From Eleginops maclovinus (lineage: Eukaryota; Chordata; Actinopteri; Perciformes; Eleginopidae), in the NCBI RefSeq assembly GCF_036324505.1, contig NC_086363.1, positions 5,212,655 to 5,276,654 on the forward strand: a DNA stretch of 64,000 bases, written 5' to 3'. The notes beneath the pieces are model-generated. The model was not told the DNA's origin. It searched no databases and saw only the letters and a list, made by a program, of their open reading frames with translations. The translations under genes were made by a program, and so were the position numbers. Positions 21,788 through 37,874 of the stretch are shown one piece after another. How positions within the stretch are numbered: the first letter of the stretch is position 1; each line of letters opens with the position of its first letter.

Positions 21788-24700
21788 ACCCTTGATAAAA
21801 GATTCAGACATTGCATGCCATCTCAGCCATCATTCGCACCCCAGCAAACATTTTTGAGGGAATTGAAGGACATGTTTTTTCACCAGCATACACTTGCTTC
21901 AACATTTTAACTTTTCTATCTGAATGTAGCCAGGTTACATTTCCACTTAGTTTTAAAATGTCAACAATGTGCCTGTCTAAAACTGGTGTAGAATGTCCTT
22001 TTACGGATCATAGTGAAACATTCCCAACCACTGCTAGGACTAAGATCCGTTTTCACCTGGATGTAAATGAAGGAAAATGTATCATAATAAGGTTCTTAAT
22101 CTGTCTTTTGGACCAAATGTGAAACAGTTACAGAATGGTGGGATGTAATAAGTCGTGCAATCACATGCTTTATAGAGATATACTGTAAGTAAGTCCAAAG
22201 CCACTGAAGAATTAGCTTATAACACTCACAAGAACAATTGATTTGAACATGTTGTTTTCTTTACTTGTTATGGAGTCCTGACGTAAAGCAGCCTCCTGCG
22301 GTGAAGCATCATTGCCTGTCCCCTCAGCCTGGATGATTCAGAGTCTAGAGCCTCTTCAGTGTGAAATTGTAAAACTACCAGCAACTGTGGCCGTTGTGAC
22401 CTGGTGGTCAAGTCTCATCCAAACCAGATGCTAAAGATTTCACAGTTTCACGGTCAATCTTTCCTCAAATTGATGCCTGACTTGATTTCTGTGGCATACT
22501 ATTCCTACCAGGGGAAAGTATTTACAGCTCATGTAACTTCCTGTTGTAACACAAACGGATCTTCGGAACGTAGGCAGATATTTAGATATGTAGACACTTA
22601 AATATCGTAGGGCAGCCTAGGGAGTGTAAGTTATTTCAGCTAAGGATATTTGTTGCCGTTGTCATTGTGTCTGTGCCCTTGTTACATATCAAATCATTCA
22701 TTTCTACTTCTACTAAAATTCCCTCATTTAAATAAATCAATATATTCACATTTTAGAAGTCCTTGTACATATTTGGATGCAATGAGTCCACATTTGGTCA
22801 TTTTATCTTCATATCTTCTCCCACCAGGTAATGAAATTGGCTGTGATACTGACAGACTTGATGTTTACAGATACAAAAAAATAGATGACTCGAACTGCAA
22901 CCAACAAAAACAACGCAAAAGACAGAAAGAATGACCTTCAAAGTGACCAGTCACCATTAAATGCAATGGGATCAAAATAGTGCAGGAGACTAATACATTA
23001 GGAAAAGGTTCACTTTTACAACAGATCTGTCTTGCAGTCACCAAAAACATCAATAAGCATACACAGAAGACTTTTCCTTGAACTTTTAATCATCACTGTA
23101 CAGAAAACAGCATTAAATTACAAGCAAAACATAAAACAGCAATTCTTTCTTGGAAGCCATACAAAAGAGAACCAGTGTTCCCTTTGTGCTGATAGCTTGG
23201 TGACCTCTGGGTATATTGATTTGTCATAAAGCAGCCCTAATTCCTTGTTATTCACCATTGGTACAGTTGTCCCTAAAATTGTATTCAATATGTGCTACCT
23301 GGAGCTGTACTTTCTGATAAATATACTATTTATATGCTGGGCTTTTGCCATACCTTCTGGGTTAGTAAATTACATAGAAATAGCACGTAACTTGTGCTCT
23401 TTGGTGTTTGGATTTTCAGAGAGCATCATCACTTTGCAGGGAGGTCCACTTTGAATAATAATGTCCATTTTGTTACAATATGCCCTTATACTTCACCACC
23501 TCTCGTTTGAAATCACCTGATACTTACACATGTATTTTTAGACCTTATTGGCTCTGATTTAGCCAGAGCGTGGGTTGTGCCATGTCATCTGGGGTCAGGT
23601 TGGAAGGTTGTTTCAGTCAACCACATCACAGCCAATAATGCACAGAGAGCTGTCCTTCAACTGCTAGACCAAGGTTCAAACCGCTGTGAAACAAGTATGC
23701 ACTGTATCCTACTTTACACACCAGCATTTAATATAGGTGTTCCAGATTTTAGGAAATATGCTTTTATTCTAGCACAGTGTTATACAAGAAGATTGATACC
23801 ACTCTCATGTATGTAGGATAAATATACTGCCAAACAGCTAGCCTGGCTCCATCCCAAGGAAACAAAATCTGCCCTCCAGCACCTCTAAAGCTCACTAATT
23901 AGCCAATTCATTTATTTAATCCGTGCTAAAACGACTAGGCCTATGTTATGGGGGATATAGAAGACGAACTGTCTCAGTAAGGACCAGTAACCTTCTGAAG
24001 TCCCCTCTGGTTACCGATAACTTGTCCTGCCATCAGTTTTAAGAGAATTTTACCAATAAAATGTGTGGCTTAGCCTAAAAGCAACATAGAGCAGGGTAAC
24101 ATAGATTGTTAGCTGCGTGACTACAACCTCCAGTTTTATTCAACCCTCATGTGTCAGAGCAGATAACATTTTAAATTTGGAGTCAGTTTTGAGACAGATG
24201 TCGATGGCATGGTTTACTTTTGGAAGAAACAAACTAACTTATAGTTATTTTCGCAACCAGTTAGCAGTAGGCTGACTGACAATAATGCTAACACAGCTTT
24301 TCCTCTTTTCAGCTTTTCATTTAGCTTGTTCTTAATTTAAAATGATGTAAGAGAGTAATAGGTCAAAATGAGAGAGAAATAGGAAACTAGGGAGCTTCTA
24401 TGACATCCATATTCCCAGCTGGCTAACATTTCAGTACCTAGCTTGCTATCTACTGTGTATCTACCTGAGTTTTTGCTTAACCAGCAATTTTCTATGAAAA
24501 AATACCTATAATAATTGTTCCTCTTCCTTTGGAGACAATGTTGAATCAATACCAGCTCCAGGGTCAGTGACATTTCAGATATCCTGGGGTAAATCTGATC
24601 TAAATCTCTGACCTTTACAAGTTGAGCAGCTAAAAATACTGTAGCTTCAAATATGAGAATCAAATTGAAACGGCTTTAATCAATTTTCACAATGTCACCT

Positions 24701-25200
24701 ATCCGTGCTATGCTTTATCAGCACAGGGCTTTTACCGCCAGAGGCATGGAGCGCTTCCCAAGACGACTTCACCGGCCTGACAAAGCAGTTCTAGCGCTCC
24801 TGCTCGACCTGAAAGCGATGGAGGAGTGGGGGTGAGAAGGAAGGGAGATATTGGTAAAGAAGACGACAAAGAAAGAAAGAGAGGCAGACAGGGAGATCAT
24901 AAGATAGAGATGAAGACAAACATGGATGGAGAGAAAGAGAGGAAGAGGTAGTGTAGGAAAGTGAATTAGCTCCAGTGGATAAGGAGCTCTGTGCTGACTG
25001 CCAACTTTGCTAATCCTCCTCACATCTGGAAGGCCAAGACAATGTGTGTATATCTATGTGTGTGAATGTGTACGTAGGAGTGCCTTTGTAGGGCAGAGTG
25101 TGTATGGATGAAATTGTGTGTGTGAAAGTATGCATATCAGCTCAGCTCATATGGTCATGTATACGCTTCCATATATTCTGTGTGGGTGTGTGTATAACGA

Positions 25201-25316
<116 letters not shown>

Positions 25317-28300
25317 CTCCCACAGCAGAGAGCTGCTTTCTGAGTGATAAAATTGTCAGACTGAAACCAAACCGCCCGCCCCTCAGGAGCTTTATTGGCT
25401 TAGTTTTGTGAATTGTTTCTTTGGAATAGTAACCTTGTTTCGCCTTTAGACTATAATGTTTGTCACTGTTGGGTGAAAAGGTTGTTTTATCTGAGCTGTT
25501 TTGAGTAAATATGGTGGGTTTTAGCGTCAAGAAGTCAAAATCATCTATGTTGGAGTAAAACATGAAGGTTTTAATGCTTTGCAGTGCATTTTATGCCTAG
25601 TAAAGTTAAGTTAAATCAAGTATCACAACAAGTTCCTTTGAAGCACCACCCTGGCAGACATTAGAGGGTCTTTCATTGAGACAAAAACGAAACAAAAGAT
25701 TTACAAAATATGCAACGAGTTTAGGGAAAACTCAATTGAACCAAACTAAATATGATAATTTAACATAAACAACCGGAAAGATCAAACACTGACAAAAACT
25801 GACCTCAAAGTTGAACATCTATTATGACTATTAGGGGGGTTACACAAATACAAAGGCTACCAACTAAAGCCCAAATAAAACAAAACATATACATGTGTAT
25901 GTTAGTATAAATATTTTAGCAAGTAAGCAAGACAAAACCACCAACAAACTTCTGTTTTATAAAGAAATACATCATCTCCAATCTTCAAATCCAAATCCCC
26001 CCTATAATGCAGGTACTTGGTACAGTCTGTTTTGCCACTTCCTGTTTTAGTACCTGTGCTTAAAAAGGGTGCATCTTTTGCAAAGGCCTGAGAAAATGTC
26101 CCTCCAGCAGCAGCACCCTCATCACAGGTGAGAAACAGAAACACGAGTGATTCAAGGAAAGGTTTTCTAAAGTCAAACTATTGTGTGACTTTACAGAAGT
26201 CAACCTAATGTTTTTCACTACACCTAGAAACAGCAAACAACACTGAGCTAGGAGTAGGATGTATGTAACAAAAGCAATGTGTCATCATTTATCTGTTGGC
26301 TAATGTAAGTGCATAAGGGCCAAAGGTCAAGAAACAATATCAATGTGGAGAAAAAGTTAGCCAAAAAGTTTAATCCTCAGTCAAATAATAAACAATATAT
26401 GTTTTAAACCACAATAACATGCATGGGAAGATATATAATTCTAAAGATTGTACAGCCTAGAAGTGCTTTCTATAGAAAGTGTCTTTGGAAAACTTCTGTT
26501 ATATGGAATTGACCTTTCAAAAAAGCGTAACAGTAATAATACAGTATGTTTGTATTGTATTCAAGCCGCTGTGCAGAAGCTGAGAACATTTCAAATAGAG
26601 TTGTTGTAGGAGAAAGACTTGTTATATTGTTTCTCTGAAAAGTCAATAGCTTTCCATTGTGGGTTTGGATGGTGAAGGTTATGTTATGTCAGTATCCTGA
26701 AACGGGGGGAAATGCAATGAGGTCAGGACGGGGCTAAAGTCATCTTATCTAATGCTTTATTTTGGACAGGCTGCAGTTGATAAATGCTACATTTTGGTTA
26801 AGGCTGGGACAAAAAAAGTGTTGCATCTCAAATATGTTTGAAGACTGAGATAGAGTGTTTTGTACAGTGAAGGTATCTGCAAATTAGGGATGATGTACAT
26901 TCGTATCATAATACTGGAATACTGTGAATTAATTTACCCTGGTTCACCTTATATAGTAAAATATATATAAAAAGTGACTTTATTTGTGGCTTTTCAATTG
27001 TAAGGATTATATCTCTGACTAAGGTTGCTTTTACATCTCTTTTTAAAATATGATATTTAGTGTATGATATACTCACATATTCGTGGAAAGCTTTGGTTTG
27101 AATGGAATAAATTACACTAAGGGGATGTATTGGAGCATGCTAGACGGGCCTCTGAGGTCTCAACTTGGCCTACAAGTTATAATCAAACCACTTTGGTCAG
27201 CGGGCGCTGTCATAAATATTAACAAGTTATGGGCACTCCTACAAGTCTATGAGTGCTGTACTCTTTCATTCATCAGAGCAAATCATCTGCAAATCCATCC
27301 CTGGCAAGACTCGCGCTTTATCTGAGCCCACCAGTCCACATCTCTAGCAGAAATCCTCTCCTCCTCCCCGGAGCTCACACCTCCTTTTGGCTCAAACCCA
27401 CTCCACTGTGCGACTGCCAGCGACCGCAATGAGTTCCAAAATCCCTAAAATTGATCTTTTCATCCCTGCCATATCCTTTAAAAATAGGCTAGTCAAAACA
27501 CTTTCTGGTTCCTGCACCTGCTGCCTTTCTTCCATGTCTGAACCATGCATGTCTTTCTCTCTACATCATGTCCTTTGATAGTTGATGGCTTCCTTTGCTG
27601 CATACTATAGTTTGGATTTCATTATAAGGCCTATTTTTATTATCATTTGTATGTGACTTGATTTCATTTTCTAGCTCAGCTGTCACTACAAGTAAGGATT
27701 TATACCCAGCTGACCTGCAAGGTTAAACAAACCTAAATAATGAAATAATGATATTGCATCACAGGCGAAAGCAACATAATGAGAGCATTATGATAATTAA
27801 ACATCCTAATAAGCCCGGGTCATATCTAATCTCTTTTAGCTTGAGGTCAGCAGATGTGGAGGATGCCTCATCATAGATCTGCCTCTTATAGAATGAACAC
27901 ATCTGTTTCCTGTGAATATTTAGGGTGTGTTTACATTTCCAAATCAGTTCAATCTGATCTTTTTCCCATGGAGCCCAGTTAAGGACCCCCTTCTGTTGAG
28001 ATTTCTTCATTTAAATTTCCTTCATAGAGCTTTAGTTTGTAATGTTTATCACGGCAGATCTCCCCTGAAAGTCATTAATCAGGATTCTAATTTCCTGAAT
28101 TGTCTTATCTATCAGAATTTTGCCAATTAAATACGAACCGCGTTATCAAAACTGGTAACAAATGTCCTCTTTCATACCAGTGGCTATAAGGATATCAAAC
28201 AGGTATAGTAAGCCGTTGCAAAGGATGCTATATCGTTTGTTGTTCATTAAGATGGAGAAAGACTTAATGATGATTTTAAAATGAGAGATTTGTGGCAGAA

Positions 28301-28877
28301 GCAGAAGAATGAGGTGTTCCTCCTCAGAAGATACTTTGTGGTAAAACCTATGGGAAATAACTGATTGGGGAATAATCAATGATTTGCAAATTGAAATGAA
28401 GAAACAATCTTTACCTCTTTTACAAATAATTCTTCTAAATAAACCTTCCTTTCATTTAAACTTAGAGAAATCATTCACAATGTTCAGCAGCAGTGTTTGC
28501 AAACTGAGGAGTGGAGCAGCAGCATTAAAAAGACCATGAGAGTGAGTGGTCACTGACATCTTTAAGTGGCTATAATCAATATTCATATTACTTTAACCAC
28601 TTTGATAATGGAGATGGGAACAAGAGATGCGACATAGGAGCTGAATTTATCAATTTTCATCCTCCATCCCGCCATTGTGAGGCACATCAAATACTGTTTC
28701 ATGCTCTGTGATTGGAGGTTTTTTTATATACATAGGCTCGTACCTTTGACTCTTGATCAAGTTTGATATTTGTTTTAGAAACAGAAACAGAGATGATGTT
28801 GCACTTGGAAACATGAACCTAATAAATGACGTGTAATGTAAATGTAATGGCATCACTATGTAACACTCGTGCTTCTG

Positions 28878-29140
28878 TTGGCTAGCGCTTCAACAAATCT
28901 TACCTGATATGCTGAGGGATGGGACAGCTCTAAGCAGTTGACCAATCACAACAGAGCCGGCCAGCTAACCAATCAGAGCAGATTGGGCTCTATTGTTCAG
29001 ACAGGGTGAAAAGAGGAGCTGCAGCACGGACAGTATGAGAAAAATAAAGAGCCTTTTGAACATTAAAGCACGTTAACATGTCACAGGAGAGGCACACAAT
29101 ACAAATATGAACCTGAAAATAAGCATTATAAATCCTCTCA
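28878..29140 (+). mobile_element. Interspersed repeat, copy A
   Basis: It contains CCAGCTAACCAATCAGAGCA, then GAACATTAAAGCACGTTAAC, and ends ATGAACCTGAAAATAAGCAT. The same 3' part recurs at 38,826-38,918 and, inverted, its other end at 37,052. It belongs to a dispersed family common in teleosts; I cannot name the family, and no protein is encoded. Confidence 0.6.
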
Positions 29141-29783
29141 AATAGACTTCCTTATCGCAAGATGCATTACATGTATTTTACATTGCAGTGAGCAACGTTT
29201 ATTGAGAGTAGACACCTACAAACTAAATAATGGATCTATTCATAATTAGTAGCGAGGAGAATAATGAATATTATTATTTCAGCAATAATTATGAAGCCCT
29301 GCTACCTGCCCTGCTTGACCCCAAACTCTCCATTAGTGTTTGCTTTGGTCTCTGTGTTTCTGCAGTGAGCTATTCACCGCTGAATCACACCACACACTGA
29401 TTAAAAGTGACCCATTCTGAACAAGAGCAACATACTTGAAACCTCCTTAAGAAGCACTTTGGTTCTCATTAGTGGCGTGATGAATACTGGAGGCATACGT
29501 TCTTTCTTCCCCGATTCTATGTCTGTTTCATTCATGCGTGAAAACAGTTGTGTAAAATGCATGCCCTCGTTTTAACCTGATGATTCCTAATGGCAGGTTG
29601 TTTTCAAATGTAATTCGTGTTTTCATTGGTGCTACAACACGCACGGATAACTGAATTACTGTTATTACTTTACTGACAGGTACATTTGGGGAACCCTGTC
29701 TACTCTAGTTTCTTTCAGTTCTACGCTGTGGTGTGGATGAACAGATGATGATTAAAATTAATGTCATCAAACACAGATCGCAT

Positions 29784-30118
<335 letters not shown>

Positions 30119-32823
30119 AATAACAACCCTATAATATTTCACACCCTTTCTTCAGAAATGCTGTTTTTTCCATCGTTTTTGAGTGACGGCGCTTAATACT
30201 ACAATACCCATGAGCCTTGGCCTTCATTGAAATGGAAAATAAGTCAGTCAGACTTGTAAAGATTTCCGAACCCTTTGGCTTTACAAATGGGCCAAATACA
30301 GCAAGGGTGCTGAATGAATCCATTTGATTGCATGATTCTGGCTGAAATGCACTTGGGGTAGGCCTAGTAGTTGTTATGTAAACAAGCCTGTATCTTTGAC
30401 TTTTGATTTAAAAAAGACTCAATATTTTTTTAACACAGTCATTAAGTCCTGAAGATTCAACTGGAATAGCTTGCTGACTGAAACCACGTAAATAAGTATA
30501 GTTAAAAACACCATTTCTGTTTAAGGTCCATAGTGGCTTCTGTGGTCCTATCACACAATCACAAGCAGGTTAAGTTTGGCAGTCGTCATGAAAGCAAATA
30601 CCTTCTTCTTCTATCTCTATTATAATATATTTATTTAGGTACTTGTTAAATACAAAAATGTCTTCATATGTATCTGTTATAATGTATTTATTCAGGTACT
30701 TTTTACTTAAATTCTTTAATACTTTACTTCTTCCATAAACCCATATTTCTTATTCGATTTATGTTATCTAGTTGTTAACCCTTTACCCTTCAGATGAACG
30801 TGTTAAAATGAATCATATATGAAATATATTGTGGGATATAGAGGAAGCATTAACAAAATCCCCACTGAGTTACCTCCACACCAATTAAGGTTAGTTATTA
30901 CTGCTCTCAGCTTCCAGGTTGAAATGAGCCAAATGTGAAATGTTGATGGGGGTTATAACCATTAACGTGGGGGTGTCTATGAGTGGGCCTTCATGTATTT
31001 GCTGCTGGGCAACAAAAAAGGTGTTTTCAAAAAATGGATTCAGGATTTAAAAGATCAATAATTTTAGATTTTAGATTAAAAAAAGTGACTGCATTTTTCA
31101 AAAATCTACATGGTTTAAAAGTTCCTTGCTTCCAGGGTTCTCACAGGGGTCACTGGATTTAATCATCCCACAAAAGACCATATCACTTTTCAATTAACAT
31201 TCTATTTTCTGGAAATGAAAAGCCACAATGGGACTACAGAGTGTACATTGTAGTTTCTGCTGGAGATAAGGCTAATGTGGTCCTTCTTTGGCGAGGTATA
31301 GGCTCTATGGTAATTTCCTGTAGAAATAGCAGCTTCCACGGGCGGTAGCAGTTAGTGAGATAGATGGTCCAGGAGAGAGGTGGAAAAACTACAACTCAGC
31401 ATTTTTTACTTTATCTATTAGAGCGGTAATAGTGCATGATCAAGTGCGGGACACATTCACTCACACTCTCACTAACTCCCTCCGTGTCTTCCACCCCCTC
31501 TCTCTCTATGTCTGTCCATTATGTTGAGTAATGAGTGCAGAGTCTCCAGTCCTCCAATCCTCACTGTCCCTCTTAAAGGGACACACCGAGCTGTAGGTGA
31601 TTGTCCTGCTGCTCTGTTTGATGTACAGTAAAGAGGACAAAGACAGCGAAACGTATCTGCAGGGTGCAACAATGTTGAGTTATCCTGCATAGTTAACATC
31701 CAAAATAAAGAGCTACTTTTTAGAAAGAGCAATAGACTTGATTTTGGGACTTTTCACATGTTGATCACAAAATGTTACCATACAACGATAGCATTGGGTT
31801 TTGGTATTTTTTTTACAAATACATTACTTATTGAAGTCTTCCATGGTCCATACAGTTACTGATTTTCCCCGGGGATTTTAATTGTTTTCCAGGGCATATT
31901 ATCCTTAGTGCAGTACAAATGATATATCTACATTGACTTCCAGCCAATTTTAAATGGTATCCAAATCAGTGTTGGATTTTATGAAACCCTTAAATGATAT
32001 CTTTTAAATAGTCTGCATTCAGAGACCTAAAAGACTTGTGAAAAGTAACAAATGAGAGATTTGACCTTTAGCGAGAGAAACTTTGCTATTTATTCAATGG
32101 CCTGGAGCAGAGATAATGCAACCGTGTGTCATGTCGTGTTGTGAGTAGGCCTACATGTTTACGAGTTTTTAAACCAGTCAGGAAACTACACTGGTACATT
32201 GGATGCTCTGCCCTCCTCCTCTGTGGGTGAAAATGCATTAGTCACTGAAATCCTGTGGTTTAATCTGTGGCTGGAAGGAAAAACTTTACCACGAATTTCA
32301 TTTCAAAACGAAGCACAATTAACTCAACGGGAGCTGATGTAACCAAGCTAATCTCCCGAGCAATTTCAGACGAACCAACATGTACCGTATTGAGCCACTG
32401 CAGTTATATGTAGCTGAACACACAGGTAAATAGATCTAAGGATATACAGATGGATAGATGTATAGATTATTTAGCAACACATAAAAGGGATATGAATATA
32501 AATCCCTTCCAGTGAAAACCAGACTATGCAACGCTTAGTCTGAACCTGGTGTGGGATTTCTGCATGTGTCTGTGGGTTTGCACTTTTCGCATGATGCCAA
32601 CAAAGTCACTAAATTGTAGCTGTACTGTATGTGTGTGTGTGTTTGTGTACATAGTGTGTGTCAGTTACCCCACTGTGTATAAGGGGATTAGAAACAATGA
32701 GCGCTTTGTGATGGGAAGACAATAGACTCACATTCCCTCGACGTTCCCACATTCATCCCTCATCTTTTTTTCTCTCTTTTTCTCATACTCATGCACACTC
32801 ACACACACACACACATATGCACA

Positions 32824-32930
<107 letters not shown>

Positions 32931-33044
32931 TTTTAACTCTCTACTGTCAAATTATTTTTGTTTATAGGATGGTATTTCTGTTGACCTACCTCTGTACTTG
33001 TCCGACTCATTTTTTGTTTAATTCCCATCTAAATATAACCAGAT

Positions 33045-33146
<102 letters not shown>

Positions 33147-33238
33147 AGCAGTCCAGTGGTTATTAATCAGTAATTAGTGCTCTGTGATGTGTTGAGGATT
33201 AATTTACTCATTCTTCTATCTCCCATCTGCTGGCTAAA

Positions 33239-33342
<104 letters not shown>

Positions 33343-35634
33343 AATGACTCTAGCCAGAGTGAGAAAATAGGACCAATACAGATCACGCACACACACAAAG
33401 CCTCCCTATCTCTTGGTAATAGTCTTGTCTGATCCGCCGTGTGTTTGGCTGATCTCTGATCAGTCTGGTCCAGCTGCACTCAGCCTCCCCGTGGCTGCAT
33501 AACAGAATCATCCTAAACTCTTTCTCAGACGATAAGCAGTGTGTCGCCTGCAGACGCACGCAGCCTCTCTGCAACGTCCTTGTTTCTCTGCGGGAACACG
33601 AACAGAAGGGAGGAAGGAGCAGAGTTTCAACTAGTTCTCAGTTTACAGGAGCTAACAGGCAATAGCATTATTATTTGTTTGGATATTGCCAGGTGTTAAA
33701 GTTATTTCAATCGCCATCTTTGGGGCAATGTGAGGACATCTTAAAATAATGGTAAATATAGTCTCCATTTGGTTGAACTTTCTCTGTAAAGGACAGCAAA
33801 TGTAAAATCCCTTATTACATAGCTTTAGTTTGAAAAGGAGTATTGCAAAGAGTGCATATGGAGGAACTGCATCTTACTCAATAGATAAGCTGAAACATAT
33901 AAGTGGAGCACAGCATTACACGAACGTTTTATTATGGTGAATGGTCATACCCCAGAGGCCTGGAATAAAAGAACAGCAACGTTTCAGGCCAAAAATCTAA
34001 CAATTTCCTTGGACTAGCCAAGATTGTTGGCAAGTCCAATTCCCTCATGGAGACAAAGTAAGTGTATGCAGAGCTCTCTCGTACATTATGCTGGAGATCA
34101 TTGACTCTATAATAGGTGTATTTGAACTTTGAGCAAATGTAAAATTTGAGAGGTTCAAAATGGAGCAAAACATATTGCATGCACTGGACAAACTCTGCTC
34201 CCTGGGTAACTGCTCTGATAGAGAGGTGTTGTTGCTGATAAAGTGATTATTCAAGCATAGATGTCAAACACAGAATGATGTATATTTATCCTTCAATTTT
34301 TAGGAAACACTTCTTTTTATAGACTAATTGATTTGTCAATTAACATTATATTTTTACATTTTCATGAACCTCACATTTTTCTAAATAATCTAATGATTTT
34401 CTTCGTATTTTTTACAAACGTTACATTATTCTCAGAGCACAGACAGAAGAATATAGTCACCACATACAGTATGGAGCAGGATTTCACACATGGATAAAGA
34501 AAAGAGCTGCACCTCTCATGATTCAGAGATCTGTTGCACAGACAAGAAGAAAAAGCACAACCAGCTTGAGTTCCCTTTTCTTCTCTGACAGAGGCATCGG
34601 AGCTGTCATGTCATTGGTCAAGTGCGGAGTTGTGCGCTGACGACCTCAAAAAGCTCAATGTGATTTACCTTCACAGTCGATTCCATGAGAAGAAGCCTGT
34701 TATCCTGCTCTGCCTGCCAGGCTGCCAACGGCTCTGCCCTCAACTTTCACTGGAAATGAATGATTTCTCAGTGGCCGCTGCTTACAATGTGAAACGGCCT
34801 CAAAGGAGGTGAGGCAGCGGCGAACAATGAACTTCGCTTATCCACTGCAACGCTAAAAGCACAGTTCAGACACTTGAGAGCAACAGTGAAGATGAAGTAA
34901 CAACAGTCGGATCTGCCTTGAGTTCTGTTGAAAGTGAACGAACGCTCAAAAGAAACCCAGAGGAATGTCTTGTTTTATGAACAAGCCCCTTTCAAGTGGC
35001 ATTGACACATTAAAAACTATCATTCATATCAATATCAGAAGGAATGTGTTTCAATCTTCAACTCTGAGGCAGTGACATGTTAATTACTTTGCTCAAGGGC
35101 ACCTCAGCAGCGTATTTACAGCCGACAGACTGTTCCTACATTCACCCGCCTCATGTATTATCCTCTCAACAAAAGCGAGTCGGAGCGAGGCGATGCTCTT
35201 TGTAATGAGAGCTTCTCCGGAGTAATGAAACTTGAACTGGAACAAAGAGAGCGGTTCTAATATCAAACTGTGTGCCATTAACATAATAACTGACCTTTCT
35301 ATTGGCTGGGGAGGAGGACATATAGCCTCAGCTTAGCACGGTTGGAAATCCTCTTCCTGATAACAACCTGGAATAAATGTCCGGCGTTATAGAGTTCAGG
35401 CGGAGACGGGGGAAGAGAGGGTGGCGTGGGTGGTGGAAGACATGTCTTTACAAGGGGGAAAAACCAGACATAACAAAGGGAAGTGTGCTGAAGGTGGGGG
35501 GGGGGGTAGGATGGTGAGGAGGAGGAAAGGCGTCAGGGTTGGAGATGTTTCGACAAAAGCTCTCATGTTGAGAAACACTCGTTCTCCCTCACTTTCTCCC
35601 TTTCCCCCTCATTATCCCTCCACAGGACAGAGGA

Positions 35635-35662
35635 GGGAGGCGAGGGTGAGGGCGAGGGGGGG
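35635..35662 (+). other. G-quadruplex-type motif
   Basis: Four G runs of three or more, separated by loops of 6, 3 and 3 nt (GGG-AGGCGA-GGG-TGA-GGG-CGA-GGGGGGG). This fits the usual G3+N1-7 pattern. A second G-rich patch with a 10-G run lies about 140 bp upstream (about 35,495-35,510). Confidence 0.8.
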
Positions 35663-37051
35663 TTTGAGGCAGAATGACATTTTCATTTGTTCTTTTAAGG
35701 GCTCCTTATTATCACCTTTCAAGAGAAAGCCTCTCTTTCTCCGTCGCTCCCTTTTTCTTTCCTTTTTTCCTCCACCACAATAGATTCAAATAGAAGTTTT
35801 TTTTACTCTCCACCTCTCCCTTCGCCGTCTCTTGTTCCCTGTCTCCTTTCTGCAGTATAATTGCATGGCTGATTAATTATAAGGGAATCAGTAAGAGTGA
35901 AAAGAGAAGGTGGCATTTCCACCTACAAAGAGAAAAGAACCTAGCACCTACGCACTCACACGCAAAAACCATCAACAACAGGGATTCACCTCTGCATTGT
36001 CTTGAAAACTGGAATATTGTCTTCCAACATGCATAAAAACACCCTCACTGTCACACACACACGTTCCAGTTTGAAAGAGTTCGTCACTGTGTTTTCCCAC
36101 ACAGTTTTATCTAAAGTCAGTTCTACTCTAATTCTACAGACTTGCAGCCCCCCTCTCCTCATGGTAAAAGCTACAGCATTGTGTCTGCACTGATGTCTAA
36201 CACCCACTGAGCAGTTTGCCAATATTCATTTGCGCTCATTGGCAGCTTGCATTGGACAAGCAACGTCCGATAAAATAACAAATTGGGGTAGAAGTGTCAC
36301 CTGGAGGCTCCGTAGTGATTTGCATTTACAGTCATTTACATGTTACAAGCAACACCAGCATTTTCAGGTTTTGTACAGGTGACCCAAGCAAAAACAATAG
36401 GAAAGTATAAAAGTTCTTTGTCATCCTTTTTTTCCCGCAGGCAACGTCTCTGCTTGTTACTTTCCTTGTTCTGTTCCTGTTAACCGAACTGCTGCACCTT
36501 TGATTGCCTCCTTATGTTCTGCTCACATAGTCATCAGAAATATGGATGTTGTTCAGAAACAAAAGCTGCACAGAATCTTTGAGACATGACTTGTACAACT
36601 AAACTCAAGAATATCTTTTAAATATTTGCTCTGGATGGCATTATTGAGGAAAGCAAATTTCTGGGTGCAGCAATGCAAGTCTAACGTGGATATAAGGAGA
36701 AAAACTGAGAGGAATGGATGAAGTTCAAACAAGTTTACAAGTTCATACTGGGCATTAAGTCTCTGCAGTTGGATCTCTGATGAATATTCATATCCAGATC
36801 CCGGCCAGTTGGCAGGTTGTCATGAGCTGTGCAGCATTTGCCAAGCCAGTCGTCAAAACTAAAACTTAATGATCATAGCATTGCATTAGGGAGGATTGTA
36901 TGAGTGGTATACAGTAACTCTGTCCAACAACGACTCATCCACATTCTTTTGAAAATGAATTGATTTAATCAAACACTTCGGTAAAATAATCTTCAAAATC
37001 TCAAGAAATAATTTTCTTGTTAATTCTCATTTAAGGCATAGTTGAAGTGTT

Positions 37052-37250
37052 CAAGGTGGCCTATTATGCTTTTGGGGGTTTTCCCTTTCCTGTAGTGTGT
37101 TATACCCCCCAATAATATGTCCTCTTTAAGCTGTGTATGACAGGACTCCAAATGGTGCATGGTTTGCAGCTTCCTCCTTCTATCTGTTGTTACAATCAGC
37201 TCTTGCAGCAGATATAGTCAAACATATTAAGAGCAAGTTATCTGACATTA
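37052..37250 (-). mobile_element. Interspersed repeat, copy C (inverted)
   Basis: It begins GGCCTATTATGCTTTTGG, the complement of the conserved end of copies A and B, and continues TTTCCCTTTCCTGTAGTGTG. It probably belongs to the same teleost repeat family or a close relative. Confidence 0.5.
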
Positions 37251-37670
37251 TAACCCCCTGACAGAATTCAAAGCAGATGTTTGACTGTGGTACACTGCTG
37301 ATGTACAAAAAGGCCTACGTGGTTTGGATGGGAATCTCCGAGCTCAGGATGACTGTGTACCCCGCTGGGGTGTTTTACCTCGCTAGCTTTGCCTCTCCAA
37401 GTGGATCAATTCCAGAGGATTGGCGGATATTCTCACCCCAGATAGACGTTGTCAATGTTACCGTAGAACTTGGATTCTGGGGAGTCTTAATTCTCCCCCT
37501 GTCTATCTCTGTGTACCAGTTTGTTGTTGTGCCTCAAAATCAGCAGCTTTGGCAGAATCATTTTGGGCGCAGATTGTAAACATGCTATGACTCAGCTTTG
37601 GGTTAAAACCAAGTTCTAGGTTTCTGTTTTTCTTTCTTCCTCCTCTCCTTCCTGATCTGTCTGGCCAAGA

Positions 37671-37874
<204 letters not shown>

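Noticed and set aside
23560..23700. B-box-like GGTTCAAACCG in a possible SINE head
   Set aside because: No A-box, tail or target duplication could be found, so not reported as an element.
35060..35115. Short TTGCTCAAGGGCACCTCAGC stretch typical of fish SINE bodies
   Set aside because: Only a fragment of about 50 bp; the neighbouring sequence does not continue as a SINE, so it is noted but not annotated.
37277..37579. Open frame of 100 codons
   Set aside because: No similarity I recognise, it begins next to an interspersed repeat, and no splice or regulatory support is visible. Left as non-coding.
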